Shown here one piece after another: positions 10,380 to 19,035 of a DNA stretch of 64,000 nucleotides. Position 1 is the stretch's first letter; each line of letters starts with the position of its first letter. Both the position numbers and the translations under genes were made by a program. This DNA comes from JACDAE01 sp963717195 (GTDB lineage Bacteria > Chloroflexota > Ktedonobacteria > Ktedonobacterales > Ktedonobacteraceae), in NCBI GenBank assembly GCA_963717195.1, contig CAVQVR010000002.1, positions 255,612 through 319,611 of the forward strand, in the 5' to 3' direction. The notes below the pieces were generated by a model. That model was not told the origin of the DNA and searched no databases. It was given only the letters and a program-made list of their open reading frames with translations.

Positions 10380-10559
10380 GCTGAAGACACCAGCCCAGGC
10401 AAAAAATCCCTGTGAGGAGTCTGGCAGTTAATGATGTGTTTGTATGTACCAATATCTTAGCAATAGACATGTATTTTCACCCTCATGAAAAATAATATCC
10501 ATACAAAAACAATTGAGATGTTTCTTTGTCGGAAAAGGGCAATATACTCTTTTCGTAGC

Positions 10560-10590
10560 ACTCCGGCGGTTTCAACTCCGGAGTTTTCCG
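10560..10590. promoter_or_regulatory. hairpin in the leader of the SecD-like gene
   Basis: ACTCCGG at 10560-10566 pairs with CCGGAGT at 10578-10584, and an outer GGAAAA/TTTTCC pair may extend it. It ends about 20 bases before the ribosome binding site. Its effect is unknown. The rest of 10380-10611 shows nothing clear. Confidence 0.3.
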
Positions 10591-10611
10591 ATAGTGGAAG
10601 GAAGTCAAACA

Positions 10612-11205
10612 ATGCACAAAAGACCACTTCTCTTTCTCTTGTTTCTTCTTGTTCTCGCTCTTAGTTTACCCTTAGCGGCCTTCCGGCTTGATGCGGGAAA
10701 AGGTAGGCAGTTCTTCCCTGTTGCAAGCGTCCAGGCCAGATATACACTGGACAAAGGACACGCCAGGCACAATTCCGTCGTTACCCCTACCCCTCCCACT
10801 AATTGTAGTCAACAACAGCTTATTCAACTGTTGCTCAAACCTGGTGCGCTCGAAATCTGGAGTACAGGTTCGACTTATGTGCCAACCAACTCCCGCTTTA
10901 ATCCTCTTCTCTACCCGTTAACTATTGCCCATGGGAAACCACTATTCACGGGAGCCGATCTGGACCCCCAGGGTCTTAGTACGGGGCAAAATCAATGGAC
11001 AGGCTACTACTTTATCAACTTTAGTATGAAGGGTGCCGCAGCTTTGAAACTCACCAGTTTCACCTCTCATAGTCTTGGTACCTATATTACTATTACCCTG
11101 GAGAGGGTCGTCATTTCATCGCTCATACTTCACTACGCCCTGCCTGGTGAAGGGCAATTCCAGGTGTCGCCCCATTCGCTCGCCCTATCAAGCTTACAAT
11201 GCTAA
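10612..11205 (+). CDS. secreted protein with a SecD P1-head-like domain
   Basis: 197 residues from an ATG at 10612 preceded by GGAAGGA. A signal peptide (MHKRPLLFLLFLLVLALSLP) is followed by a spacer and a domain at ~85-195. Its pattern TGADLDPQ...W-GYYFINFSMKGAAALKLTSFTSHSLGTYITITLERVVISS follows the SecD P1-head pattern (acceptor helix after a GA core, then a strand ending in a VIS motif). No SecD membrane helices are present, so it is a stand-alone exported module. It does not look like a translocase. The role is unknown. It lies directly before the second small secreted protein, on the same strand. Confidence 0.65.
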   Translation: MHKRPLLFLLFLLVLALSLPLAAFRLDAGKGRQFFPVASVQARYTLDKGHARHNSVVTPTPPTNCSQQQLIQLLLKPGALEIWSTGSTYVPTNSRFNPLLYPLTIAHGKPLFTGADLDPQGLSTGQNQWTGYYFINFSMKGAAALKLTSFTSHSLGTYITITLERVVISSLILHYALPGEGQFQVSPHSLALSSLQC

Positions 11206-11306
11206 ATAGCGTGAATGAAGAATAAAACGCGGTGGACGATGGATTCCAGAAACGAAGAACGGGAGAGTTGCTGCTGTTTTGTGTATCTTAGAAAAGGAGA
11301 ATGTCC

Positions 11307-11783
11307 ATGAAATCGATACATCCACTTTTATTTATTTTAGCAGTATTTCTATCTTTTTTCTCTAATACTCTCTTCACAACAAAAATGACCACTAATGGCC
11401 TTACGCCAGATCGGTTAGAAATTACGCGTACTACCGGCATGAGCAGCCATATAACGGCTCATGTAATGGTCACCCAACTCCAACCTGTACAGGATCTGTA
11501 TAGCGACATGCTTTCTTTGCCTCCCGCAGCTGCCGATCAGATCTGTCCCCAATATGTTATCGCTGATTACAATCTCACGTTTTTTTCCGGTACCATTGTG
11601 GTGCAAAAAGCCAATGTGCTCAATGGTGAGTGTGAACCAGTCACTCTTGGAAGCAATGATATCCGTACCGCTGATGCAAATTTCTGGAAGCTGATGAATA
11701 AGGCCCTTACTGCCGGACTCCCCATACCAGCTTCTGTGTGTGGAAATACCTCTCCCGCTTCAAATGCAACGGGGAGTCAATAG
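11307..11783 (+). CDS. small secreted protein, paralogue B
   Basis: 158 residues; the start at 11307 is chosen because AGGAG at 11295-11299 lies 7 bases upstream, exactly as in paralogue A. It has a signal peptide and then the same domain: LTPDRLEITRT, SHITAH, LYSDMLSLPPAA, QICPQY, ANVLNGECEPVTLGS and FWKLM. The ~80 bases before the start are also alike in the two copies (AAACGCGG, CCAGAAACGAA), and so is GGTGGCTCTG after the stop. The whole unit was therefore duplicated. A relic of the kinase gene follows immediately. Function unknown. Confidence 0.75.
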   Translation: MKSIHPLLFILAVFLSFFSNTLFTTKMTTNGLTPDRLEITRTTGMSSHITAHVMVTQLQPVQDLYSDMLSLPPAAADQICPQYVIADYNLTFFSGTIVVQKANVLNGECEPVTLGSNDIRTADANFWKLMNKALTAGLPIPASVCGNTSPASNATGSQ

Positions 11784-11797
11784 ACAGGTGGCTCTGC

Positions 11798-11884
11798 CAG
11801 CGCCTGGTAGCTATCAAATTTCTGCACGCAAACCTGCGTTCTGATCCTGGTTTTACGAACCGTTTTGTGCATGAAAAGAGCAGG
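11798..11884 (+). pseudogene. relic of the Ser/Thr kinase gene
   Basis: Reads QRLVAIKFLHANLRSDPGF then TNRFVHE, almost the same as residues 34-60 of the kinase at 2244, with nucleotide identity over about 80 bases. It begins 7 bases after the GGTGGCTCTG shared by both duplicated units. About 290 bases present after paralogue A (2056-2343) are absent here. It has no start and no downstream kinase sequence. Confidence 0.8.
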
Positions 11885-11972
11885 CTCCAACCTATTTTAT
11901 GCTAGAATGTATCACGTTAAGAATTCCAATCGTGTAAAAAGAAATACTTCAGTACATATAAGGTGTTCGTAA

Positions 11973-13304
11973 ATGTCTAATTTTCTCTGGCCTGAGATCG
12001 CGCTAACCTTTATTTTGCTGCTGGCAAATGGCTTTTTCGCCGCAGCCGAGATCGCTATTGTCTCAGCGCGACGCAGTCGTTTGCAGCAAATGATCGATGA
12101 TGGGCAAAAAAGTGCGAAACAGGCGCTTGAACTGGCCGAAAATCCTGATCGCTTTCTGGCAACCGTCCAGGTAGGAATGACCTTGATCAATACATTGGCA
12201 GCCGCATTCAGTGGTGCCAGTCTCAGTGGACCTTTAGCAACTCTTTTCACTCAGGTTCCTCTTCTGAAACCATACGCGAACACGCTCGCACTGGCCTGCG
12301 TCGTTCTACTCGTTGCCTACTTTTCACTGATAGTGGGAGAGCTCGTGCCCAAGCGCCTGGGTTTACAATCAGCGGAACGCCTTGCCACTCGTACAGCGCC
12401 TTTTATGACCAGTTTATCAGTTGTACTAAGACCGGCCATCTCCTTTCTGAATTTTTCAACTAATCTGGTCTTGCGTTTGATCGGACAAAGTCAAGCCAGG
12501 AAATCTTCTGTTACAGAAGAAGATATCGTCTACCTTGCACGCGAGGGCGCTGTAAGCGGCACCGTCGAGAGCGAAGAGGAGGAGTTTATCAACCGCGTCT
12601 TCCGTTTTACTGACCGCACAGTTAGCGAAGTTATGCAGCCACGTACAGATATCGTAGCAGTAGAAGTTGGTACCCCTTTGCAAGAGGTCATCAAGACTTT
12701 CAGGGAAACTGGCTTTACACGGCTCCCACTTTACGAGGGATCGCTCGATAATATTGTAGGAGTTATCTATGCCAAGGATCTGCTGCTCACACAGAATAAT
12801 GATGAAAACACGGATCTCAAGAAATTAGCGCGTCCACCATTCTTTGTCACCGCCTACCAGCATGTTGACGACCTGCTGACCACCTTCCGGCGCAAGGGCA
12901 TCCATCTGGCTATCGTCATTGACGAATACAGTCAGATCGTTGGGCTACTCACACTGGAGGATGTATTGGAAGAGCTTGTCGGTGAGATTCAAGATGAATA
13001 TGATGAGCCAGAACATAATGCTTTTGTAGCACGAGCTGACGGTAGCTGGCTGGTTGATGCTATGGTACCGCAAGAGGAAGTGCGCGAGAAGCTTGGCCTG
13101 CCTGAGAACGATGAAGAGGATCGTGGCTATAGAACTCTCGCTGGTATGATCCTCGCATACATGGGTCGCATTCCAAAGGTAGGTGACAGTGTGACCATTG
13201 ACAAATTCGTCTTTGAAATTGTGGATATGGATGGCAGGCGCATCGATAAGGTTCTGATACGCCCTTTAGATGGCATCGCAAATGCGACTCGACGCCTGAC
13301 GTAA
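11973..13304 (+). CDS. CNNM/CorC-family membrane protein (HlyC/CorC, formerly hemolysin-like)
   Basis: 443 residues. Residues 1-190 are a DUF21/CNNM membrane domain with about four hydrophobic segments (LTFILLLANGFFAAAEIAIVSARRSR is typical of its start). A tandem CBS pair (~205-330; RVFRFTDRTVSEVMQPRTDI, VIDEYSQIVGLLTLEDVLEE) and a CorC_HlyC transporter-associated domain (~345-430) follow. Relatives act in Mg2+ or other divalent-cation export or control; direct haemolysis is not expected. It stands alone, with a convergent gene downstream. Confidence 0.92.
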   Translation: MSNFLWPEIALTFILLLANGFFAAAEIAIVSARRSRLQQMIDDGQKSAKQALELAENPDRFLATVQVGMTLINTLAAAFSGASLSGPLATLFTQVPLLKPYANTLALACVVLLVAYFSLIVGELVPKRLGLQSAERLATRTAPFMTSLSVVLRPAISFLNFSTNLVLRLIGQSQARKSSVTEEDIVYLAREGAVSGTVESEEEEFINRVFRFTDRTVSEVMQPRTDIVAVEVGTPLQEVIKTFRETGFTRLPLYEGSLDNIVGVIYAKDLLLTQNNDENTDLKKLARPPFFVTAYQHVDDLLTTFRRKGIHLAIVIDEYSQIVGLLTLEDVLEELVGEIQDEYDEPEHNAFVARADGSWLVDAMVPQEEVREKLGLPENDEEDRGYRTLAGMILAYMGRIPKVGDSVTIDKFVFEIVDMDGRRIDKVLIRPLDGIANATRRLT

Positions 13305-13351
13305 TAAACGCTATTGCAAGCATGTCCAATGACACCTGTCTGGCTCGTGGT

Positions 13352-13379
13352 AATGCCTTCGTGTGCCTTTTTAGGCATT
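13352..13379. terminator. hairpin between convergent genes
   Basis: AATGCCT (13352-13358) pairs with AGGCATT (13373-13379), with a T-run in the loop. It overlaps the stop of the minus-strand sigma factor gene and may serve both directions. Confidence 0.4.
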
Positions 13380-14615
13380 CTCTCTCATCAAAAATGCAAG
13401 ATAGCGCTGTTTGGCTTGCTCTCGTTCCTCTGTAGTGGGAGGCGTCTGCTGATGAGCCGGGTTCATGAACTCCTCCATTTCTTGCAAAATAGCAGTTCGT
13501 TGTTGCTCTTTGTCATGCTTAACCTGCACTGTTTTCCCTTCTGGTAGCGTGATTCCCTCACGTTCGAGCCATTGTTCAGCAAAAAAAAGCTCCACCGTCT
13601 TGCCTTCAGGAACGACAGTACCGTATTTTTCGAGGACGTCCTCAGCCACAAAGATAGGACATTCCATCTGTAGAGCAAGACCGAATGCATCACTTGGTCG
13701 AACATCGACATCACTCACCAACTCACCATTGCGCACTTTTGCCACCGCATAGAAGATATTATCTTTCAACGCTTCAATACGGACTTCTTCTAACTGCACC
13801 CCTGTCGCCTTCAAGACATTTGCCATGAAGTGAGCCATCGTCGGTCTTGGAGCAGTGATACCTGTAAGCCCCACTGCGATGACCAGGGCCTCCATTTTCG
13901 GAATCCAGATGAAGATGGAGCGGCGTCCTACCTCATCCCATAAGATGACGACCCGCTGATCAGTAAGAAAGTTCTTTCTGACGGCGGTGATGATAACCTT
14001 TGCCATATGCTGTTTCCTTTCAGTAGATTTGCGTGCTTGTTGTGCTTCCTCAGAGATCGGTAAGAGTTGCTCCCGCAGGTGGTTGCGTGCTTTGAACAGG
14101 CGGCTTTTGACTGCTGTTACGGAAATTCCTAAGATGGCAGCAATTTCTTGCAGGCTGAGTTGTTGATAGTAAAAGAGGAGTGTTGCGGCTCGCTCTTTTG
14201 GAGAAAGGGCATGCACAGCACTAAGCAGGAGATGGTGCAGCTCTTGTTCCTCGGCGACCTCTTGTGGATCGACCACAGCATCAGAGAAAGGGAGGAGTTC
14301 GCAATACATACCTCCTATCATGCTCTCCAAAGAGAGTGGGTTCAGTTTTCGCTCTTTGAGGAAAGTCCGAGCACCATTCAATACAATACTGTAGAACCAG
14401 GTTTTGAAACGTTCAGGCTCACGGAGCTGGTTGAGCGAGAGATACGCCGCCAGGAATGCTTCTTGTGTTATCTCCTGTACCCAGTCTTCCTGAGCCACCA
14501 CGCCGAAAGCAATTCGCCTTGCCATCGGCTCATAGCGTTCGATGAGTTCCCCAAATGCCTCTTTGTTGCCAGATCTGGTCAACTCCACCAGGTCTCCGTC
14601 TCCTTGTAGCTGCAT
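13371..14615 (-). CDS. ECF sigma factor fused to a bifunctional nuclease (BFN/DUF151) domain
   Basis: 414 residues. The N-terminus is a sigma-70 ECF factor: region 2 at ~10-85 (EAFGELIERYEPMARRIA...AFLAAYLSLNQL) and region 4 at ~130-185 (LSPKERAATLLFYYQQLSLQEIAAILGIS, AVKSRLFKAR). From ~203 the chain becomes a BFN domain: VILWDEVGRRSIFIWI, PRPTMAHFMANVLKATG, VDVRPSDAFGLALQMECPIFVAEDVLEKYG. A tail carries two PEGKTV elements. BFN proteins are reported to degrade nucleic acid in plants and thermophiles. The fusion suggests a sigma factor whose activity is tied to an attached nuclease-like or ligand-binding module. No anti-sigma gene is adjacent. Confidence 0.88.
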   Translation of the reverse strand: MQLQGDGDLVELTRSGNKEAFGELIERYEPMARRIAFGVVAQEDWVQEITQEAFLAAYLSLNQLREPERFKTWFYSIVLNGARTFLKERKLNPLSLESMIGGMYCELLPFSDAVVDPQEVAEEQELHHLLLSAVHALSPKERAATLLFYYQQLSLQEIAAILGISVTAVKSRLFKARNHLREQLLPISEEAQQARKSTERKQHMAKVIITAVRKNFLTDQRVVILWDEVGRRSIFIWIPKMEALVIAVGLTGITAPRPTMAHFMANVLKATGVQLEEVRIEALKDNIFYAVAKVRNGELVSDVDVRPSDAFGLALQMECPIFVAEDVLEKYGTVVPEGKTVELFFAEQWLEREGITLPEGKTVQVKHDKEQQRTAILQEMEEFMNPAHQQTPPTTEEREQAKQRYLAFLMRENA

Positions 14616-14766
14616 ATCCTCTCCTCCTGTTTAACCTTCTCTAAGAATAGAGTGAAAAAACGAGAAAAAGGTTGTCTTTTGAGCCAATTCCATTGCTGTG
14701 AAGTTGTGCGCACGCTTCCCGGTGAGTTCCATTGCCAGGAGCCTGGCTCATGCTGACGCCCTACGC

Positions 14767-15771
14767 TCACCATTCATGGAAAAAGGCCTGTATAGATTGG
14801 GCAGCATCCCTTATCGCAACACGACGATCTTCCGTCAATGCTTGTACAGCCTCTTTAATCTCTCTATCTTGAAAAACAATCTGGCTAAGCACCCATAATG
14901 TATGCAAGAGCGCCTGCTCATCAGCATCCTGAAATTCTGCTAACAAGAACTGCTTATAGATGCTCAGGAAATGATTTTCAAACGCAAGTGTACGTTCACA
15001 GATCGAGCGCAACACCTCACGCTCCTCATGATCTTCAGGGATAAGGTAGTTCCAACGTCCTCTGCATTGCTCATAGATATCTTGCAGAAGTTGGCCCCAT
15101 TCATCTTGAAAACACATTTGATAAATTTTATGGCAATCACTTTTACGTGCGATATAACGACCTGCTTTGAAAGCAATGATTGCAGTCGCGGACCAGCCAA
15201 CAAGGCGAATAAGGTCACGTGTACAGTTCACCTCTTGCCCAGTGGGAAGACGAAGTTTGCGTGCGTCATACCCATAGAACTCCGCAGAGGGAACGGGATA
15301 GTCCACAGGATAGGTGATCACTGGCGCACGATTGAAAAGATGCACAGTACGCCAACAGGATGAATGCATACGATCACGCGTCCACTCAATAAGCGGCATC
15401 AAGGGGATCTGTGAACGAATATCTTGACCATAAAGTAGCAAGCTACCCATCTTAAAATTAGGAGAAATGCCTCCTGACAAACTTTGCTCGTTGAGCACTA
15501 TGACATCGAGCTCGAAAGAGTAAGGGGCTGCACATCGAAAAGCTAACGCTTCAGTCTCTGTTCGTACCTGCTCGTTGGAAAATTTCTCTTTGAATATAAT
15601 CAGTAAGTCGATATCACTGGTAGTTATGCGGCTATTGTCAGCGTAACTGCCTTCTATGTAATAGCTATGAATATAGTCTGGAAAACGTGTATTTAGAAGT
15701 GTGATGAATTCGCATAGTAGAGCATCGATAGAAGCGTTGTGAGTCGAGTTTACTAATATAACATTGCTCAT
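14767..15771 (-). CDS. nucleotidyltransferase-fold protein
   Basis: 334 residues. The N-terminal ~110 residues hold the Pol-beta-type nucleotidyltransferase signature: helix-turn GSYADNSRITTSDIDLLIIF gives the GS and D-x-D metal ligands, and ELDVIVLNE supplies a likely third acidic residue. The remaining two thirds are mostly helical and may bind RNA or another substrate. It is the last gene of a minus-strand set, 36 bases after the Thg1-like gene. The neighbours suggest an RNA substrate (end addition or capping), but aminoglycoside- or protein-modifying relatives exist. Confidence 0.75.
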   Translation of the reverse strand: MSNVILVNSTHNASIDALLCEFITLLNTRFPDYIHSYYIEGSYADNSRITTSDIDLLIIFKEKFSNEQVRTETEALAFRCAAPYSFELDVIVLNEQSLSGGISPNFKMGSLLLYGQDIRSQIPLMPLIEWTRDRMHSSCWRTVHLFNRAPVITYPVDYPVPSAEFYGYDARKLRLPTGQEVNCTRDLIRLVGWSATAIIAFKAGRYIARKSDCHKIYQMCFQDEWGQLLQDIYEQCRGRWNYLIPEDHEEREVLRSICERTLAFENHFLSIYKQFLLAEFQDADEQALLHTLWVLSQIVFQDREIKEAVQALTEDRRVAIRDAAQSIQAFFHEW

Positions 15772-15807
15772 GGATCGACGCCTTGCTTTTGATGATCATG
15801 CACAAAC

Positions 15808-16575
15808 TTACAATTTTTGCATCGAATGCGCATCCAAAATATTGCGAATAAACGATCCATAAGCTTCTTTTGTCGGTAACTCTTCGTCAACCCTGAGGCG
15901 ACGACGAATAGCTCTTACCTCAATATTACGTATTGGATCGAAACCAGTTTTCTCATACTGCTCCCAATAAAGACCAGTTCCACGGCGTTGCCATAGCGGC
16001 AGATCGTCAAAATTGATGTTTCGCTGCAAGAGTAGCTCTTGCTTAAAAGAAAGAGGTTTACTTTTGAGTATTTCCATAGCCTCAGCAGGAGTCTTGCCTT
16101 CCTTGAGCAATGTCCAGTGACACCAGCCATTCAAGGCGCAACGACTTGCATCCTCCTGACGCCACCGAAAATAATCAACGACCTGATCTTTATTTGCTCC
16201 CATCCATATACGACTATCAAAGTGCACAATTTGCCCACAAGCAAGCGTGAATGTAGCGCTGGCAATACCTGCAGAAAGCGATACGATTTTCTCTACTTCA
16301 CGATCAAACAAATTCCAATCCTGACGAAACAAAATGGAAATCTCATCACTTTCGGTATAAGCATAAATACCATGTAATTTTTCTAAAAGCGCTCTAGCAG
16401 TTTTGCGCATCATATCCTGAAAATGAAGATCAATTGGTTTCTCAAAGCCAGTTGCAGTAAAACAAGTAAAGCCATGTCCATCGAGACGTAGCACTATCCA
16501 GGCACCTGGCAAACAACGTAACCCATGAAAATATTCAAGGGCACGCATCCTTTTTTCAAATTCATTACTGTCCAT
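15808..16575 (-). CDS. Thg1-like 3'-5' polymerase (tRNA-His guanylyltransferase family)
   Basis: 255 residues. The catalytic core is clear: LRLDGHGFTCF (metal ligand D32), FEKPID, and YTESDEIS (D77, E78), which correspond to the two-metal site of Thg1. The downstream RHF-like HFDSR and the GKTPAEAM...LLLQRNINFDDLP pattern also fit the family. Thg1-like proteins add nucleotides to the 5' end of RNA; bacterial members repair 5'-truncated tRNAs rather than add G-1. The start overlaps the end of the kinase-like gene by 11 bases, so the two are translated together. Confidence 0.9.
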   Translation of the reverse strand: MDSNEFEKRMRALEYFHGLRCLPGAWIVLRLDGHGFTCFTATGFEKPIDLHFQDMMRKTARALLEKLHGIYAYTESDEISILFRQDWNLFDREVEKIVSLSAGIASATFTLACGQIVHFDSRIWMGANKDQVVDYFRWRQEDASRCALNGWCHWTLLKEGKTPAEAMEILKSKPLSFKQELLLQRNINFDDLPLWQRRGTGLYWEQYEKTGFDPIRNIEVRAIRRRLRVDEELPTKEAYGSFIRNILDAHSMQKL

Positions 16576-17035
16576 TCATTTTCCTCAGCGCACAACTCTC
16601 ATTGAACGTTCCATCATCATTAGCAGATACATAGAATAGCACATCAAACCCTTCTTTATAATCGGGAGGAACAAATCTCTTCATGGTCGCAAAAATAGCC
16701 ACATCCGGCACTTTCTCCTTGCCCGTGCGTTGCTTGTTACGAGCGAGGGATTGACTTATCTGTGGCACAAAATAATAACCCACGGTTTCAGCACTATATG
16801 TACGTCCCAGTTGGATTAGTTCAGCCCGATCTTCAAGTGTAGGATTGGTATTATCGACGACAACAGAAGAACCAGCCTGGAGAGCTGCTTCGATGAGCTG
16901 GTACTGCCGACGAGAAGGTTGCTTGTTATTGCGCAAAAGATCTTTGCTTACAAGCACGTGGGTTACTGCAAAATGAGTACGAAAGAATGTGCTTTTCCCT
17001 GATGCCTGTAAACCTGCAAAAATGATGATTTCCAT
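16565..17035 (-). CDS. polynucleotide-kinase-like P-loop ATPase
   Basis: 156 residues from an ATG at 17035. The N-terminus has the P-loop GLQASGKST, then SKDLLR, DNTNPTLEDR (typical of the AAA_33/Pnk kinase fold) and a lid with RNKQRTGKEKVPD. Such proteins phosphorylate 5'-OH ends of RNA or DNA. Length fits a single kinase domain without a phosphatase. It overlaps the Thg1-like gene and is probably the first gene of the cassette: the kinase would prepare the 5' end that the Thg1-like enzyme extends. This pairing is inference from order. Confidence 0.85.
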   Translation of the reverse strand: MEIIIFAGLQASGKSTFFRTHFAVTHVLVSKDLLRNNKQPSRRQYQLIEAALQAGSSVVVDNTNPTLEDRAELIQLGRTYSAETVGYYFVPQISQSLARNKQRTGKEKVPDVAIFATMKRFVPPDYKEGFDVLFYVSANDDGTFNESCALRKMNGQ

Positions 17036-17047
17036 AGATAGGCTCCT

Positions 17048-17125
17048 GGGCGTCGTAAACGCGGCCCCTACACTGGGCGCCGTCAACCTGGCCCATACGC
17101 TGGACATCGTAAATGTGGACCATAC
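17048..17125. repeat. three tandem 24-base units at a 27-base period
   Basis: Units start at 17048, 17075 and 17102, each of the form GGGCGnCGTnAAnnnGGCCCnTAC. They are diverged copies of GGGCGCGATAAATCTGGCCCCTAC, which is seen in reverse at 23945-23996. They fill the gap upstream of the kinase-like gene, where its promoter would be expected. Confidence 0.65.
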
Positions 17126-17156
17126 ATATCGCGTTTTCACGAGGCTGCTAAATGTC

Positions 17157-17615
17157 CTATCGCCCTTTATGCTTCCAGGTCTCCATTGGGACATGGGGGC
17201 CGGGACCGAGGCCAAGAGCGCCATGCATCGCGCCCATACACTGATCCATTATGACGCTGAGGCCTGCTGCTTCGGCAATTTGCCTGGCCTCCGCAGACGC
17301 GATGCCGAGTTGGAGCCAGAGCACTTTTGCCCCTATCTTGACGGCTTCACGGGCAATCTCGGGCGTCTCCTCAGAAGGGCGAAACACATTCACCACGTCT
17401 ACTGGCACAGTAATATCTGTAAGCGCACGATAGACGGATTCGCCGAAGAGTTCGCCACCATGGGGGTTAACTGGTAGAATGCGATATCCCTGACTTTGCA
17501 GATAGAGAGGAATCAGGTGAGCAGCCTTCTCCTCATTTCCTGAGGCTCCTACTACTGCAATGGTTCGTGTTGTATTGTAAATATCCAGCAGTTCTTTTCG
17601 TGCTGACGAGTCCAT
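17157..17615 (-). CDS. CoA-binding protein (CoA_binding_2, YccU-like)
   Basis: 152 residues with a Rossmann-like start (TRTIAVVGASGNEEKAAH), PVNPHGGELFGE, VDVVNVFRPSEE, VLWLQLGIASAEAR and IMDQCMGAMH. This is the usual single-domain CoA-binding protein, related to the CoA-binding part of succinyl-CoA synthetase. The family has no settled enzymatic role. It lies 80 bases from the acyl-CoA dehydrogenase on the same strand, which fits an acyl-CoA context. Confidence 0.88.
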   Translation of the reverse strand: MDSSARKELLDIYNTTRTIAVVGASGNEEKAAHLIPLYLQSQGYRILPVNPHGGELFGESVYRALTDITVPVDVVNVFRPSEETPEIAREAVKIGAKVLWLQLGIASAEARQIAEAAGLSVIMDQCMGAMHGALGLGPGPHVPMETWKHKGR

Positions 17616-17695
17616 TAAAATGTCCTTTTCCTTTTGATCAACTGGTTATCAGGATGCAGCGTAAAACTCCTGCCTTCCAGGCATGGGGATAGACC

Positions 17696-18844
17696 TCAGA
17701 CATCTGAGAGCAGAGCACGCGCAATAACCAGGCGCTGTATTTGATTGGTGCCTTCATAGATCTGTGTGATCTTTGCATCGCGCATCATTCTCTCAGCGGG
17801 ATATTCCTTCATGTACCCATAACCACCCAACACCTGAATGGCATCGTTGGTCACATCCATGGCTGCATCTGAGGCAAACATCTTTGCCATAGCGGAATAC
17901 TGGCTGAAGTGCTTTTCGCCACTATCAATCAGCTCGGCTACGTTATAGACCAGCAGACGTGCAGCTTCAACCTTTGTTGCCATATCCGCCAGCATAAATT
18001 GGATGCCCTGGTTCTCGGCAATGGGATGATTAAACTGGATACGCTGTTTTGAGTAGGAAACTGCCAGCTCCAACGCCCCTTGAGCAATACCAAGGGCCTG
18101 AGCACCAATACCGGGGCGCGTGCGATCTAGCGTCATCATAGCGATCTTGAAACCGTCGCCCTCGCGACCAATGAGATTCTCAACTGGGACCTCACAATCG
18201 TTGAAGATCAGTTCAGCAGTCTGCGAACCTTTGATGCCCATCTTCTCCTCGATGCGGCCAACGGAGAATCCAGGAAAATCTTTCTCAACGATAAAGGCAC
18301 TGATACCACGCGTCCCCTTCTCTACGTCAGTCATCGCAAAAATCGAATTGACCTGGGCCAGGCCACCATTCGTAATGAAGCGCTTCGATCCATTGAGGAT
18401 ATATTTATCGCCTTTGCGTACGGCAAGCGTGCGCATTGCCGCGGCATCCGAGCCCGAGCCAGCCTCGGTCAAGCCAAAAGCCGCCAGCCACTCGCCACTC
18501 GCGAGAGTAGGAAAGTATTTGCGTTTCTGCTCCTCGTTGCCACCCAACAGAATCGGTGTCGCTCCCAGTTGCTGTACGGCCAGTAGCAAACCTGTCGTTG
18601 CGCAACAACGGGAAAGTTCCTCAATCGCCCTTACAATGGCAAGCTCACTTGCTCCGATGCCGCTATATTCTGTCGGAAATGGCATGGCCAGGATATCCTG
18701 TTGCGCAAGCAGTTCTTTCATGTCCCAGGGGAACTCTCCGCTATGATCTATTTCAGCGGCACGTGGGGCTACACGCTGCTCCGCAATCTCCCGAATAGCT
18801 TCAATGAGCGCCTGTTCGTCCTCATTCAGATGCGACACTGCCAT
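17696..18844 (-). CDS. acyl-CoA dehydrogenase
   Basis: 382 residues, the normal family length. The FAD/substrate motifs are present (AFGLTEAGSGSDAAAMRT, RFITNGG, VEKDFPGFSVG). The catalytic glutamate is in the C-terminal QIYEGTNQIQR, as in short- and branched-chain enzymes. It oxidises acyl-CoA to enoyl-CoA with transfer to ETF. The sequence is intact. It is divergent from the lacI gene across a 300-base gap and probably leads a minus-strand unit with the CoA-binding protein. Confidence 0.93.
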   Translation of the reverse strand: MAVSHLNEDEQALIEAIREIAEQRVAPRAAEIDHSGEFPWDMKELLAQQDILAMPFPTEYSGIGASELAIVRAIEELSRCCATTGLLLAVQQLGATPILLGGNEEQKRKYFPTLASGEWLAAFGLTEAGSGSDAAAMRTLAVRKGDKYILNGSKRFITNGGLAQVNSIFAMTDVEKGTRGISAFIVEKDFPGFSVGRIEEKMGIKGSQTAELIFNDCEVPVENLIGREGDGFKIAMMTLDRTRPGIGAQALGIAQGALELAVSYSKQRIQFNHPIAENQGIQFMLADMATKVEAARLLVYNVAELIDSGEKHFSQYSAMAKMFASDAAMDVTNDAIQVLGGYGYMKEYPAERMMRDAKITQIYEGTNQIQRLVIARALLSDV

Positions 18845-19035
18845 CTTTCCACTCCTTATATGCCGATTACTTCGACTAACCAGTCTCTTATATACTCACA
18901 AACGAGTATATCACAAGGCCGCTCAAGGTTGCCTGTAAGCATACTTGTCTGCTCCACCACTATTCAGTACCTCTACTATCCAGGCGATCTGACTGAGAGA
19001 AAAGTGAACAACTTTTAGGAAACAAGTATTATGAC

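Noticed and set aside
17048..17125. CRISPR array
   Set aside because: Three diverged units with 3-base gaps and no spacers; they belong to the dispersed repeat family.
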